DNA from: Ciona savignyi
Lineage: Eukaryota > Chordata > Ascidiacea > Phlebobranchia > Cionidae
Assembly (NCBI GenBank): GCA_000149265.1
Contig: CH003393.1
Span: 21,966 to 85,965 of the forward strand
Length of the DNA stretch: 64,000 nucleotides
Direction of reading: 5' to 3'
This document shows, piece by piece, positions 21,319 through 32,800 of this stretch. Below the pieces are notes generated by a model. That model had not been told where the DNA came from. It worked only from the letters and a program-made list of their open reading frames with translations, and did no database searches. Position 1 is the first letter of the stretch, and every line of letters begins with the position of its first letter. The translations under genes and the position numbers were made by a program.

Positions 21319-24300
21319 GAACGTTGCAAGGTCCCATCACATTTAAATTAACAAACATTGTTTCCCATAAAACTGATTCAAATTCGCCTATGATGTTATC
21401 TTTTCGTAATTCTTGGCAAATATGAGGATCGGAATAGGAGGTTTCTCGACAATTATCAGTCGTATTGAATAGTCTCCAACCCTGGTTACTCAACTCGCTC
21501 ATAGCACTGAATAATCGACGACATTTTTGAAGTGGTGGCCATTGAAGGATTGGGCCATCAAGGTGGATTTCTTGAGCATAATGTCGGATACACTTTGCAA
21601 GATCGTTGTCAATAATATGTTGCATTAACTGAAAAATATCAAAATACTAATACGGCATTGTGTTAGTTACTGCAGCTTATTTTATTTAAGTGGATAACCT
21701 GCTCATTCTATTTTAATGTACCCATTATTTTTACCGTACCATTATTTAAATTTATTTTATAGTCACAGTTGATATATACATTTTATTGGTTTGACGTTCA
21801 TTGTTTAATTACAACACTTTTTGATAAATTTCCACTTATTGGCAATTGTTATGGCTCCCCTTTGGAAAAATGGAAAAGCACTTGTCACAAAGTTTACACA
21901 GAAAAAAGTTTAAGCTTTGTTTTTTTTCTTGTTTAAGTTTAAGCTTGTGAATGGATCATTTGTGTGATGCACATTGAATGGTCAGATTCAGAAAGTGGGT
22001 AAAAAGCTTTAAATTGATCAAGTTGACTCACCCCTTCTTCATATGACTCGGTGTCCATCTTCAAGTAATCCAAATACCGCCCGTTGTGACCAAGCTCTTT
22101 CATCATCGTTTCTACAGAACAACGTCTTTGTTTTGTTTTCTATTACAATTAAATACGAACCTAAGTACCATGGGTTCAATATTAGGTTCGCATATTAATT
22201 GTATTGCGTTTTTTCTTTTTTATTTCTTCGTATGTTCTCGCAGGTAAATCTTATAGCACTTTAGCAAGAGAATACCTAACCGGGTTGTAATTTTCAGTAA
22301 GCCAAATAAGAAGAAATTCGCACCAAAACACTATTTTTGGAAAAAAACTTAGAATTTAAAAATACAAAGTGTTGAATATAAAATGAAAAATAAACTTGTG
22401 GGAATATGGTTAACACGTGATGAAGACCCTTTGGTTATTGAAATAACTTTGTAAGATATATTTAATATATCCATACAGTACAGTATTAAATTTTTTAAAT
22501 TAAAAATTCTAATTTAGATAACTAAAAAAACAAATTTAATCTATTAGGAATAGTGGTGTTTGTACTAACGATTAGAAAAAAATTACAAATTAAAAAAAAC
22601 GTTGTTAACTAAAAATTACTACCCGGTTGTGGGACAACAAAAATTGTAAAAATTGTATATTACTGTATGCACTAAATATTATATCAGCACATACGTACAG
22701 CAGCAAGTAGGCTACACTGTTTTTTTAGGCATAAAAGCATTGTTAATATATAACCAAATGGTCAATTAAATTTATTTAAACATATAAATATATATTAAAA
22801 GGGATCTAGTGATAAATCCATCACGGTGTCAAAACTTATTTAATGGTAATATATACAAACTTACTCAGGGTCCGCATTTTTGAACCGTCGGCGAGAACGT
22901 CATAATCCACCTTGTCAATACCCCATTTATGGAAAATAACACCAGATTCTCGAACTAAACCGTCCTGCAAGTTTTCAGCTGTCGAATTTTTAATTATTTA
23001 AAAGATTGTTTAAATGGAGATAAAAATAAGAAATGTTTAATAAATAAAATTGATCATTTCACAGAAGTTAGCAATAGTAATGTATCGTCGTCTAAACAGC
23101 CACAAAAGACAACAACAGTACTTACTTGGATCAAATGAATGTACTTCACAACCCTTTCTAGCCATTTCATCATCAAAACTGAAATCCCCACCCACACCAA
23201 ATGAGTACACAAGACATTTATAGTTTGGATCTGATCCTATCGGCCAAAATCTTGGTTCGCTACACAACCAGTAAGCACCGTCTCCATTAGCAACGCCGCC
23301 AAGATACTCTCCGTGCGTGCAGTTGTACTAAATATGTAAAAACTGTTTTGTAAACATGTTGTTTTAATATGTTAGTTATCTATTCTTCATTTACTATGAA
23401 AAATTCATAATTCGAAAAACGTAAAAATAGGCCATTACAAAGATGTTTTTAAATATAAATCCATTGGTATTTCATAATACAGTAGCCAATTAATACGTTC
23501 TAGTGTACCTGCATGGTGTAAACATAATCCCATAAACGTTGGAATTCTTGCTGTGGGGTCAATTCTGGGTTCACTCGAACAATGATTTCTTAAAACACAA
23601 CAAAGTATGACATTTTAGTTATATGCACTTTCTTGTTAAAACTTGTACGTAAATTAGGTTGAACAATAAATTTCCGACGCTACTACTATGGTTAAGAAGG
23701 AAAGAAAGGATATGATAGGATAGGATATTCGTGTTTATCCTCGTGAATGGGAAAACCAAAGGGGTTAACACATGGGCAATCTTCAGATCACCTTGCGCCC
23801 ACCGTCGGGTTACCCAAGTTATTGCAGTCTGTTGTATATGATATATTCGTTCCTTTAATCTAGTAGAACCCATTAATCCGCTGGGTTCAGGCAATGTCCG
23901 TAAAGTGCCTTGTCTAAGGACACAACCAAATAGCTAGCGACAAGTTTCGCTATGACTGATTATTGTTTTCTGTGGGTACGGTCATGTAGTCAATTTTTAA
24001 CGCTTCCGGTACATATAACAAAAAGTGTATCATGGGTTTGATCCCGACAAGATGGTTGCATTCTTGGGGGGGCATTAATCGGACAACAGCCGAATATATT
24101 AGAATATTGAGTTATAATAAAATTTAAGAAAGTTTTTTACTCATATACAACACACTGAAAAAGCTTTGGTCACTTCACAGTGGACGCGAGATAATCTGAC
24201 CGTTGCCGGTATGGTATCCTTAAGCTATTTTCAGATAAAATTGACCTTACATTATCGTTAAAAAACTTGCCTTTTACTTGTTGGATTTCCCGTAATACGT

Positions 24301-24382
24301 CGGTTGAGGATTTCAGCATCATAATTACCAACACAACAAAAGCAGCCCATAGCAGCAATAAGGTGTGCCTATTTGACGCCAT
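21314..24382 (-). CDS. METTL24: METTL24-like methyltransferase, copy 3 (complete, inverted)
   Basis: Six exons in transcript order: 24382-24271, 23588-23509, 23327-23126, 22978-22865, 22111-22032, 21628-21314. They total 903 nt, 300 residues, all phases consistent. Start MASNRHTLLLLWAAFVVL is a membrane-anchor segment. The catalytic region keeps CLVYSFGVGGDFSFDDE, CEVHSFDPS, MMKELGHNGRYLDYLKMD and HYAQEIHL. The last exon is 315 nt, as in copies 1 and 2. The two small symmetric stalk exons of copy 2 were not found; their absence would not break the frame. Intron 1 has a GC donor (AAAG|GCAAGT). An AATAAA word overlaps the TAA stop. Confidence 0.87.
23706..23948 (-). mobile_element. SINE, lacking the head
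   Basis: Tail (AGGATAGGATATTCG on the plus strand) through the central block to the GCTAGCGAC word, in intron 1 of METTL24-like copy 3. Confidence 0.85.
24145..24215 (+). mobile_element. SINE fragment
   Basis: Contains ACAACACACTGAAAAAGC and GCGAGATAATCTGACCG in SINE order, next to exon 1 of METTL24-like copy 3. Confidence 0.6.
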
Positions 24383-24448
24383 TCGCTACTGTTAGATGTA
24401 CTAATGACTTATTGGTTTGATATATCTGTACCATATAACAAATTTAGT

Positions 24449-24732
24449 AGGAAACTGGTCGCTACCTTTCGGTTGTGTCCTACGGAAAGGCAGGTGCGAA
24501 ACTGGTCGCTAGCTAGGCGGCTGTGTCCTTGGGAAAGGCACTTTACGGACATTGCCTGAACCCAGCGGATTAATGGGTTCCACCAAATTGAAGGAACGTG
24601 TATATCATATACAACGCTCTGCAATAGCTCCGGTAACCCGACGATGGGGGCGAGGTGATCTGACGATTGCCCGTAAGATAACCCCCTTGGTTTTCCCATT
24701 CACGGGGATGAATATCCTATCCTATCCTATTG
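24449..24732 (+). mobile_element. SINE, near-complete with partial internal duplication
   Basis: The segment CTGGTCGCTA...GGTTGTGTCCT appears twice in tandem at the 5' side, then the normal order follows to the tail CCTATCCTATCCTAT. The 99-codon frame over it is a SINE frame, not a gene. Confidence 0.88.
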
Positions 24733-25429
24733 TGCCACATAAAAGGGCACAGCAGGCCTTGCTTAAATTCATCAAACTGGAACGATATCTTTGTACTCGG
24801 CGGTGTGCGAAAGGCAATCGTACAGTTAACCGTGTTATAAATCTAGGATAATGTAACATCATTTTGGTTTGGATGGGTGACCGCCCATCATTAATGGTTT
24901 AATAACCACCTGCAGACCACACACGAACAACCTATTTAAACAAGTCTCTGTAACAAACTTCACATCACTAACGCTAAACAATCTATGTAACAACCACCTG
25001 TGTGTCTGATCTTAATCACGTAGTAATTTATAACTAAGTTCCAATGCTAAATCATCTATTTAACTATACCTATAAATGATTGATACTTATAATTGTAAAG
25101 ATCCTGTATAGACGCAAAACGCCAAAAGCCAAAACAAAACCTACTCTATAAAACTATTTAGTTCAGTGTGGATTCCTAATCTGTTCTTGGACATCTGTCT
25201 ATTCGATCGCTTAGATTCCACGTCCAGGATATAGAACGTCCGTTACAGACACAAGATCGCGAGGATTTCTGGCAAGGTGACGACTGACTTGTAAGCGTAC
25301 CCTTACTGTCTATAAAAAGAGTCCGCAGTCTCGATAGCGTAGATGTGGATCCTGTTATACTGGTAATACAAGTACCATTGGGTTTACAACTATTATTATT
25401 TTACTAGTTTCTTGTTCAATGTTCTCCTT
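24733..25429. other. Intergenic, nothing recognised
   Basis: No coding or repeat structure that I can support. Confidence 0.5.
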
Positions 25430-25492
25430 GATTTTATTACGGGGATAAACATGAATATCCTATCCTATCCCATCCTCCTATCCTATCTTAAT
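25430..25492 (+). mobile_element. SINE tail
   Basis: ACGGGGATAAACATGAATAT followed by four to five ATCCT-type units. Confidence 0.75.
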
Positions 25493-25664
25493 ACTTAGTA
25501 GTAATAGTATAGACAATGATTAAGGTTTTTATCTGATTCTGCATGTTACAATCGGATAGTCTAATACTATTTAACATTTAGATGTTAGATCTTTGACTAA
25601 ATTAAATCTTACATTTGCCACAACATGTTTTGTGTAATGTAACTGTTTTGCAGTACAAACTGTC

Positions 25665-25823
25665 TTACAGACAGCACAGCGTCGCGATTTCCAATATTAT
25701 TTCCGCCATGTCCGCCAGAAATTCATTTCCAATCTGAATGAAGTGACAGCTGTTATCCAACCGTTCTAACTGTTTGTCTCTCTGCCTCAAATATTGTTCT
25801 GCTTCTAAATTGTACCAAATTTT
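25665..25823 (-). CDS. Possible exon of an unidentified gene
   Basis: A 52-codon open stretch starts right after an acceptor-like TTTTTATAG, phase 0, and ends at TAA. A donor-like CT|GTAAGA overlaps the stop, so it could also continue. The residues have helical, charged character: YLRQRDKQLERLDNSCH, then FLADMAEIILEIATLCC. I do not recognise the family. No partner exon was found within a few kilobases, so this could be a chance frame or a relic. Confidence 0.35.
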   Translation of the reverse strand, partial: KIWYNLEAEQYLRQRDKQLERLDNSCHFIQIGNEFLADMAEIILEIATLCCL

Positions 25824-25864
25824 CTATAAAAATGATTGATTTTAATAATCTGAATAACAAGCTA

Positions 25865-26080
25865 GTATGTCGGCCAATTGCTTGGTTGTGCCAGTGCGTA
25901 CCGGCTTTCCACCAAAAGGTTGCAGATCGAAACTAGTCGCTAGCTAGTCGGTTGTATCCTTCGGCAAGGCACTTCATTGGCTGAACCCAAATAGATCGAT
26001 TGGTGTTACTAAATTGAAACATATATTTCAATAATACGCAACACACTGCATTTGCTCTGTAAAACCAGGTGAGCACATAG
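25865..26080 (+). mobile_element. SINE, diverged
   Basis: Has AAAAGGTTGCAGATCGAAAC, TCGCTAGCTAGTCGGTTG and GCAACACACTGCA in order. Confidence 0.7.
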
Positions 26081-27200
26081 GATTACACCATGTGTTAAAG
26101 ATGGCGTTCAATAAATTAAAACCTTTATGAACGGCAAGATGTGAAGATTGGTACCCTCCATAAGTCTCGTTTTTAAACGAGTCTTTTGCTGAGTAACAAT
26201 TATGGTGGTTCCCCAATGTTTGATTGGTTGAAAGCAGCATGTGCTAGGCTGCGCGCCGGTATTCTCGTTTAGATGTAAAGTTTTGTAATAGTGGAGCAGT
26301 ACCTTGAAAAAAGTTATAACAAGTTTGGTTTGTTAACCACTGGACCTATTCATTTCCGCCTGTAGAAACAAACTGCATAACCATGTTCTTTTTTATATAG
26401 GTGGTAATAGTGCTGTTTGGGGCGACCGGATGCCCAACCCCAGCGGGTTAATTAATGGGTTGTGGGGCAATACAATTAAATTAACGCAGCAAATATAAAT
26501 AGCGTGAATACGTAGTCTTGGAAACAGTGCTATGGAAGCAACGTAATCTGACGATTGGTCGTGTGATAAACTGTTAACTTATTTAGTGCGGTAAATAAAT
26601 AACCAAAGAACAAATAATGACTATCTTAAAACTGTAGCGATATAGCGAACACGCGCTATGTAGTTCATGGACTGTACTGTAAGAACGAAAGATAGCGACG
26701 GATGACGAGACTTAAACTTATATACCAAGGGTAAATCATTCGGGCATGCAACTCTAGTGACGTATTAACTCTACAAAAACAACGACGTACAAGCAGCACA
26801 CATAAGCATAACTAGTAATTAGGTGCATTGTCGCATATTACCTAATCGTTGGCGACCTTTAGAGCCTATATTTTCATTTAAAATTACACTTTTTATAGTT
26901 TTTAAAACGTATTCATGCAGACTATGATTAAAGGGTTGAGGGAACGAGTTGTATATAAACATTATATACTATTTGGCTCCACAGGTGTTTCCCCTTCGGT
27001 GAGAAATAGGACATTACCATATACTGTACCGGAACGCGCAAGCAGATTGACCAATTTTCACTACGTGTTTGCAACGTGGCCAGACAAGAAATGCAAGCTG
27101 TTTAGGTGAACTAGTATTTAGAAAGTATTAAGTCACCGGTTATTTTGCGACTGAAGTTGTCAAGAATATCGAATCGCAAAGATTGCAAACGCGTAGTTTG
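26081..27200. other. Intergenic with heavily decayed SINE traces
   Basis: A weak trace around 26420-26580 (CCCCAGCGGGTTAATTAATGGG, then AATCTGACGATTGG). Nothing else is supported. Confidence 0.45.
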
Positions 27201-27774
27201 TCCGGCCGGTTGGTCTAGCGGTTAAGTGCGTCGCCTTTCAATCGAAGGGTTGCGGGTGCGAAACTGGTCGCTAGCTAGTCGGTTGTGTCCTTTCGCAAGG
27301 CACTTTACGGACATTGCCTGAACCCAGCGGATTAATGGGTTCTACCAAATTGAAGGAACGCGCCTATCTTCCCGTATGGAAAGTACGTCAATTTCCGCCG
27401 AGATCTCGATTTTAAGTGTTTTTTCCTTTTTATTACACACATTTTCCTTTTTATTACTTTTTTGTAAAAATCTTAAACAAATATATTATTCTATCCTAAA
27501 TCTAACGTATCCATCAGTTAACATATCTATCTACGTAACAAAAAACGTACCGACAGTAAATTACCCGAGGTCCAGAGATAGGTTTACAGGTTTGTTGGAA
27601 ACTATACGATGTTTATACTGCCAGCTCGCGAGCGTGTGTGAAATTACCCAAGTGTGCAAAGATGCAGTGAAAAAAAAAACTCGAGTGTGCAGCTGCCGTA
27701 CTTTCCATACTGGTCTATCTTATACAACACACTGTAATAGATCCGGTAACCCAACGATGGGCGCGAGGTGATCT
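27201..27774 (+). mobile_element. SINE split by a nested MITE, truncated by the gap
   Basis: The head TCCGGCCGGTTGGTCTAGCG starts at 27201. The SINE is interrupted at 27370 and resumes at 27714 (TCTATCTTATACAACACACT). It continues to the first N at 27775. Confidence 0.9.
27371..27713. mobile_element. MITE nested in a SINE
   Basis: The left end CCCGTATGGAAAGTACG and the inverted right end CCAGTATGGAAAGTACG are inverted repeats. Flanks CTATCTT before and TCTATCTT after indicate a 7-8 bp target duplication, suggesting a hAT relative. The 131-codon frame across it is composite and not a gene. Confidence 0.8.
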
Positions 27775-27921
27775 NNNNNNNNNNNNNNNNNNNNNNNNNN
27801 NNNNNNNNNNNNNNNNNNNNNNNNNNNNNNNNNNNNNNNNNNNNNNNNNNNNNNNNNNNNNNNNNNNNNNNNNNNNNNNNNNNNNNNNNNNNNNNNNNNN
27901 NNNNNNNNNNNNNNNNNNNNN
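27775..27921. other. Assembly gap (147 N)
   Basis: Undetermined bases between a SINE and a zinc-finger gene end; the true distance may differ. Confidence 0.99.
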
Positions 27922-28127
27922 AAGCAAGCAGTTGGAAAGTACATCAATTGATTCACACTGGAGAGAGGCCCCACAAATGCGACGTATGTGAAAAATCGTT
28001 TACAAAGGCATGGTATTTAAAAAATCACCAAAAGGTACACACTGGAGAAAAACCTTACCAATGCAATGTGTGTGAAAAATCTTTTACAGAAGCAGGTAGT
28101 CATACCTGCCACCAAAGGATTGATTGA
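27922..28127 (+). CDS. C2H2 zinc-finger protein, C-terminal fragment
   Basis: The open frame emerges from the gap and ends at TGA. It shows the end of one finger (WKVHQLIH, linker TGERP), one full finger (CDVC...HQKVH, linker TGEKP), and a last finger CNVC...CHQRID whose final zinc-binding His is replaced by Asp just before the stop. The linkers mark it as a Kruppel-type DNA-binding tandem finger protein, nuclear and probably a transcription regulator. The defective last finger suggests truncation or relaxed constraint. Upstream exons are hidden by the gap. The stop lies 110 bases before the acceptor-like site of THUMPD3. Confidence 0.85.
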
Positions 28128-28219
28128 AAGGCGACTCTTCGCCGCAAGACTAACCCGCCGGAATATCACTTAAACCTCACTGCATGCATTCTTCGTCAGT
28201 TTTTTTGTTTAATTCCTTG

Positions 28220-28239
28220 TTTACTTTTTCTTCACAGGA
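28220..28239 (+). promoter_or_regulatory. Splice-acceptor-like site two bases before the THUMPD3 ATG
   Basis: TTTACTTTTTCTTCACAG is a strong pyrimidine tract plus AG ending at 28237, followed by GA and the ATG at 28240. It is either a 5'-UTR intron end or a spliced-leader trans-splice site. Confidence 0.55.
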
Positions 28240-29664
28240 ATGCTTCATGCTGTATTTTCTACAAAATTCTTTAAATTTAATTTTGTAGCACAAAAGACAT
28301 TGCGGTCATTACACAACAGTATGAAATTCGTGGATTTTATTAAACATGATGACAAAGTGACCTTCGGGGCAACAGTACCCACTGGATTTGAGTTTACTGC
28401 GGTTCAAGAAATACGTGAAAAGATAAATGCTTATGATTGCGAAACTGCCCAAGGAAAAGTGTTTTTCACTTCAAATTTTGAAGCGCTTCCCAAAATCCAT
28501 CAATTAAGATCTGTCGACAAACTGTTTCTTGTCATTAAACGACTAGAGAATTATGTTTATGATGAAACAAAAGAGGTAGAGTTGGCGAAGTACCCCGAAC
28601 TTGCGAAATCCTTGCCGTGGCAGCAAGTAGAAGAGTTCTGGAAACTTAACAGGCCGCATTGTAAAAAATTGAATCGGTTTCAGAAAGAGAAATTAAAGGA
28701 ACGGATGCGAATACGAAAAACTAAACTTTCTGAAAGCGGTAAACCTGAAAATGCTGAAGACCAAATGAATTTTAAAAACCGAATTGAGAGTTTGGAACAA
28801 TCTTCTGAGATCCGTTTCAGAGTAACAGGCAATAGGGTGGGAAAGAAGCAGAGTGTGACATCACAAGAGGCTGATTATTGTTTCGGAGGTCATGTCCAGG
28901 ATGCTACTGGTTGGAAAGTCGATTTGAGTTTCTATAACGTTGAAGTTTTGCTTGATCTTGGTGTTGATTCGTTGATGGTTGCTTTGTCGTTGACTTTGTT
29001 CAGCCTGCATCATCGGAATATTTCTCATTTCGGCCGAACAACTTTAAGGAGTACGATTGCGTACAATATGTTGCGGCTGTGTGCCCCCCAACCTGGGGAT
29101 ATCGTTGTCGACCCGATGTGTGGATCTGGTTCAATCCCATTAGAGGGCGCTATGCAATGGAGGGATTGCTTTCACGTCGCCGGGGACAACTGCAAACCGG
29201 CAGTGTCGAGAACAATGGGAAATGTTTTGACAAATGACAGGTGCCCGGTGGAGGTTGTAAGATGGGATGCTACTCGGTTGCCATGGAAATCCGGTTCAAT
29301 TGATGTCTGCGTGACAGATTTACCGTTCGGTCGCAGGATGGGATCACAAACTGACAACAGGATTTTGTATCCGCGCTTTTTGTTCGAGGTGGCGAGAGTT
29401 GCGAAACTGGGGATTACCCGAACATGTATTCTCACCTACGATAGACGCTCTGCGCTGAAAGCGATTTTTCAACTCTCAAAGTTCTGGAGCTTAAAGCGCA
29501 CAGTTTGCGTCAACATTGGTGGCCTACGTGCGGCTGTTTACCTACTAAATCGAACCAATCATGTTTACGATCAGGATTTTATCTTTGAGGAGAAAAGAAA
29601 TAAATATGTTGATACAGAGAAAAGTGATGCATTGTCTACCGAGTTTAAAAAAATCGATGTTTAA
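28240..29664 (+). CDS. THUMPD3: THUMPD3 homologue, tRNA guanine-N2 methyltransferase
   Basis: A single uninterrupted exon encodes 474 residues. THUMPD3, with TRMT112, makes N2-methylguanosine at positions 6 and 7 of cytosolic tRNAs. An N-terminal region with VTFGATVPTGFE (about residue 38) is followed by a THUMP domain to about residue 210 (LRSVDKLF, then FRVTGNRVGKK). A Rossmann methyltransferase domain follows, with HFGRTTLRSTIAYNMLRLC, motif I DPMCGSGSIPLEGA at about 291, and the catalytic DLPFGRRMG at about 360. VNIGGLRAAVYLLNRT lies near the end. Length fits the family. The first 27 residues are basic and lack acidic residues, and a second in-frame ATG at 28321 gives a start without them. 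Confidence 0.96.
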   Translation: MLHAVFSTKFFKFNFVAQKTLRSLHNSMKFVDFIKHDDKVTFGATVPTGFEFTAVQEIREKINAYDCETAQGKVFFTSNFEALPKIHQLRSVDKLFLVIKRLENYVYDETKEVELAKYPELAKSLPWQQVEEFWKLNRPHCKKLNRFQKEKLKERMRIRKTKLSESGKPENAEDQMNFKNRIESLEQSSEIRFRVTGNRVGKKQSVTSQEADYCFGGHVQDATGWKVDLSFYNVEVLLDLGVDSLMVALSLTLFSLHHRNISHFGRTTLRSTIAYNMLRLCAPQPGDIVVDPMCGSGSIPLEGAMQWRDCFHVAGDNCKPAVSRTMGNVLTNDRCPVEVVRWDATRLPWKSGSIDVCVTDLPFGRRMGSQTDNRILYPRFLFEVARVAKLGITRTCILTYDRRSALKAIFQLSKFWSLKRTVCVNIGGLRAAVYLLNRTNHVYDQDFIFEEKRNKYVDTEKSDALSTEFKKIDV

Positions 29665-29739
29665 AATTTTTAAAGTGAATTTAAGAACTTGATTTTAAAT
29701 AATAGAACATTCAGTGATGTTTCAATGTTTCATAACTCG

Positions 29740-29755
29740 TGTGTTGCATTTCAGA
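29740..29755 (+). promoter_or_regulatory. Acceptor-like site upstream of the epimerase ATG
   Basis: GTGTTGCATTTCAG ends at 29754, 57 bases before the ATG at 29812 and 90 bases after the THUMPD3 stop. No AATAAA is seen between the two genes. Confidence 0.35.
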
Positions 29756-29811
29756 GACAATTTATTTTATAAAAACTCAAAATCTGATTTTGGTGTTTAT
29801 TATTTTAAATA

Positions 29812-32800
29812 ATGTCAGAACACACTGTAACACTTAACAATGGGGAATCAAGTTGTAAAGTCCATTTATTTGGAGCCACGGTGACATCATGGGTTTCTGG
29901 TGGGCAGGAACGCCTCTTTTTAAGCTCCGAAGCTAAAATGGATGGAACCAAGGCCATTCGAGGGGGAATTCCCATTGTGTTTCGTAAGTTTTTTATGATG
30001 TATCAATATCAATAATAATATTATTTATATAAAGCGCTTTAAGAATGCAATATTAGTATTTCAACAATCTTCTTAATTTAAATAAACGGAAAGTATAGGT
30101 GTGTAAATTTTATCCTAATTGGTAGGAAATGATAACTCAACATAATTTTTTTTTTCCAGCAAACTTCGGGCCATGGGAGTGTGGGCCTCAACATGGGTTT
30201 GCAAGGATTTCTTGGTGGACAGTATCCTTACCACCAACCAAGGTCAGATTTTATTTTGATAAATAGGCTAGGATATTCATTTTTATCTCCCTGAATGGAA
30301 AAACCAAGGTTATCGGATCCATTGCAGTGTGGTATGTATTATTCACATATTCCTTTAATTTAGTAGAACCCATTAATTCGCTGGGTTCAGGCAATGTCTT
30401 TTAAGTACCTTGACAAGGACACAACAGACTAGCTAGCAACCAGTTTCGTACCAGCAAATCTTAGGCTGCTGTTAAGAAACGCACTTAACCACCACCAGAC
30501 TAATGTGTTGGACATATATTTTTATATATTCTATCCTCGAGTATAAAATATGAATATTATGTCCTTTAGCCATGAACTTGTTGTTTTGCCAGGGGTGCAA
30601 CATTTAATACTTTGATAAAATATGCATGTTGGTATATAATTATATATTATCTGTAATTGTCAATTTAATTCAAGTTCAACTTTTAAGCCAAATTTTAGTT
30701 CACATTAAGGGTGAGATGAGTGCAGTTTAAAAGGAAAGGTTACAGTTTCTACCCTTGGCACTTCAAAATTTACAGAAGCTTAAAGCGCATAATTTAGCAT
30801 GTCTTCGAGCAGGGCTCTTAGTGGATATTATCTGAACCTAGTGGTTTAAATGGTTATACTAGAACTAGAAACAGTATAAATATCTTAAAAATATACATGA
30901 CAGTGCAATAACTTGACGATTTATATGAGGTAATCTAATGATTAAACATAAATAACCTATCCCATTCTTACACTATGTGATTTCTTTTTGTCAAGCTCAA
31001 TAATTTGTTTAAGTTATATACTGGTATATACAAACAAGCTTTAATTATTACCTGAATATTGAATGACTTACCCTTAATCAATACTGAAAAAAAATATAGA
31101 AAGAAAATTTTATTCAAGTTTTTTTAAAGTTAGTTAAAGGTTATCTTTGTATTACCTTAGTGAAAATGAAAAAAATGCAAATATTAAAATTATTAATTTT
31201 AAGAAATTGCTTAAATTTCCATTCAACCCGTTTAACAAGTAAGTTTGAGCAACAATTGTCTCCAACAATACAACCTACAAATAGGTGGTTTTGATCCCAC
31301 CACCTTTCAACAATTGCTCCACCATGTTTCAATATGAATATTTATTTTGTCCCTTTTAACAGCTGGATAACGGAGACATGCAAGTTGTACTGGAACTATG
31401 TGATGATGAAATCACAAGAAATATGTGGGACTATAGGTGAGTTTCTGCTTGGTACGATAGCCAGACTAACCCTAAGTCCGACCGGTTAGTCTGACGATTT
31501 AGTGCAACGACTTTCAACTGAAAGATTGCAGCTTCGTAACTGGTTACTCTCTAATCGGTTGTGACCATGGGCAAAGCACTTAACGGACATTTCCTAAACC
31601 CATTGAATTCATGGGTTCTACCAAATTAAAGGAATGCGTGAATCATACATAACACACAACAATAGCTCAGGTAACCTGATTGTGGGCGCGAGGGGATCTG
31701 ACGATTGCCTGTGTGTTAACCCTCTTGGTTTTCCCATTCAAGGGGATAAACGTGAATATCCTATATCCTTACCTATTCTTCCTATTTTTAGGAATTTCTA
31801 AATTGTTAGAACTTTTTTTTATAAATCCTAATTTCTTGGTTGTTTAATGTTTGTTAAAAAGCATGTTTAGATATAAACTTAAAATTGGTTTTTTCGCTAT
31901 CGGCATTGCATAACTACCTTACTTATAGGGCTGTACAAAAAGCATCTATCATACGCCACTGTACAACTATGTTTAATTATATAGCTTCAAACTCCAGTAC
32001 TCCATAACGCTCAGTGGGTCAACTTTGTCATGTGAGCTCAATGTTACCAACACATCCACCAAACCATTCGATTTCACCACTTTACTGCACACCTATATAC
32101 GTGTGGATGATATAAAACAAACCACCATTTCTGGATTTCAAAATTGTGCATTTGTTGATAAGGTAGGTGATTGGGTATAGAAACAATATTTAATAATTTG
32201 ATTATAGACTGTAGAAGTTTTAACTACCTGTTTTACCGCCTTTTTTCTGTTTCTAATTTTTTAGTTTTGTTGCATGCTTTATCGATAAATAGACTAATAT
32301 GTCTATTTAACAACCCTTTAGCAATAAGGCAAACACTAACCTAATTAGACAAACCTTGTCTTATTTCCTATGCTATCACATTTGTATTAATCAAAGGTCG
32401 AATCAAATGAAGGGATCGAATTAAACAATGAAGTAAAAATCACGAAGAATGTCGACCGAGTTTATGCAGGGACTGTGGGTCATACGGTTAAACACGGGGG
32501 AGGGTGTGTCAGGGTAGAAAAATCTAATCTTCCAGACACAGGTAAGTGTTATATGTTTGAAATAAAGTTGTGTTTGCACAACTATCATATTTTAAAATCC
32601 ATCTATAATGTGCTGTTAAACCACGGGTGAATAACTCCTCTAGTCGGCGCGCCAGATGTCAGAAAATGAAGTCCTTGTCCTATCATAAAACCAGTCAAGG
32701 TGAAAATCAAACTCACAACCCGAGACTTCTGACCCTAGACAAGCAGCCAGCTACACACTCAACCATGCTTTATTACTATGAGCTTTTTGATCATATGTGT

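Noticed and set aside
27376-27771. 131-residue frame
   Set aside because: Spans a MITE and the SINE it is nested in; the start and end lie in different elements.
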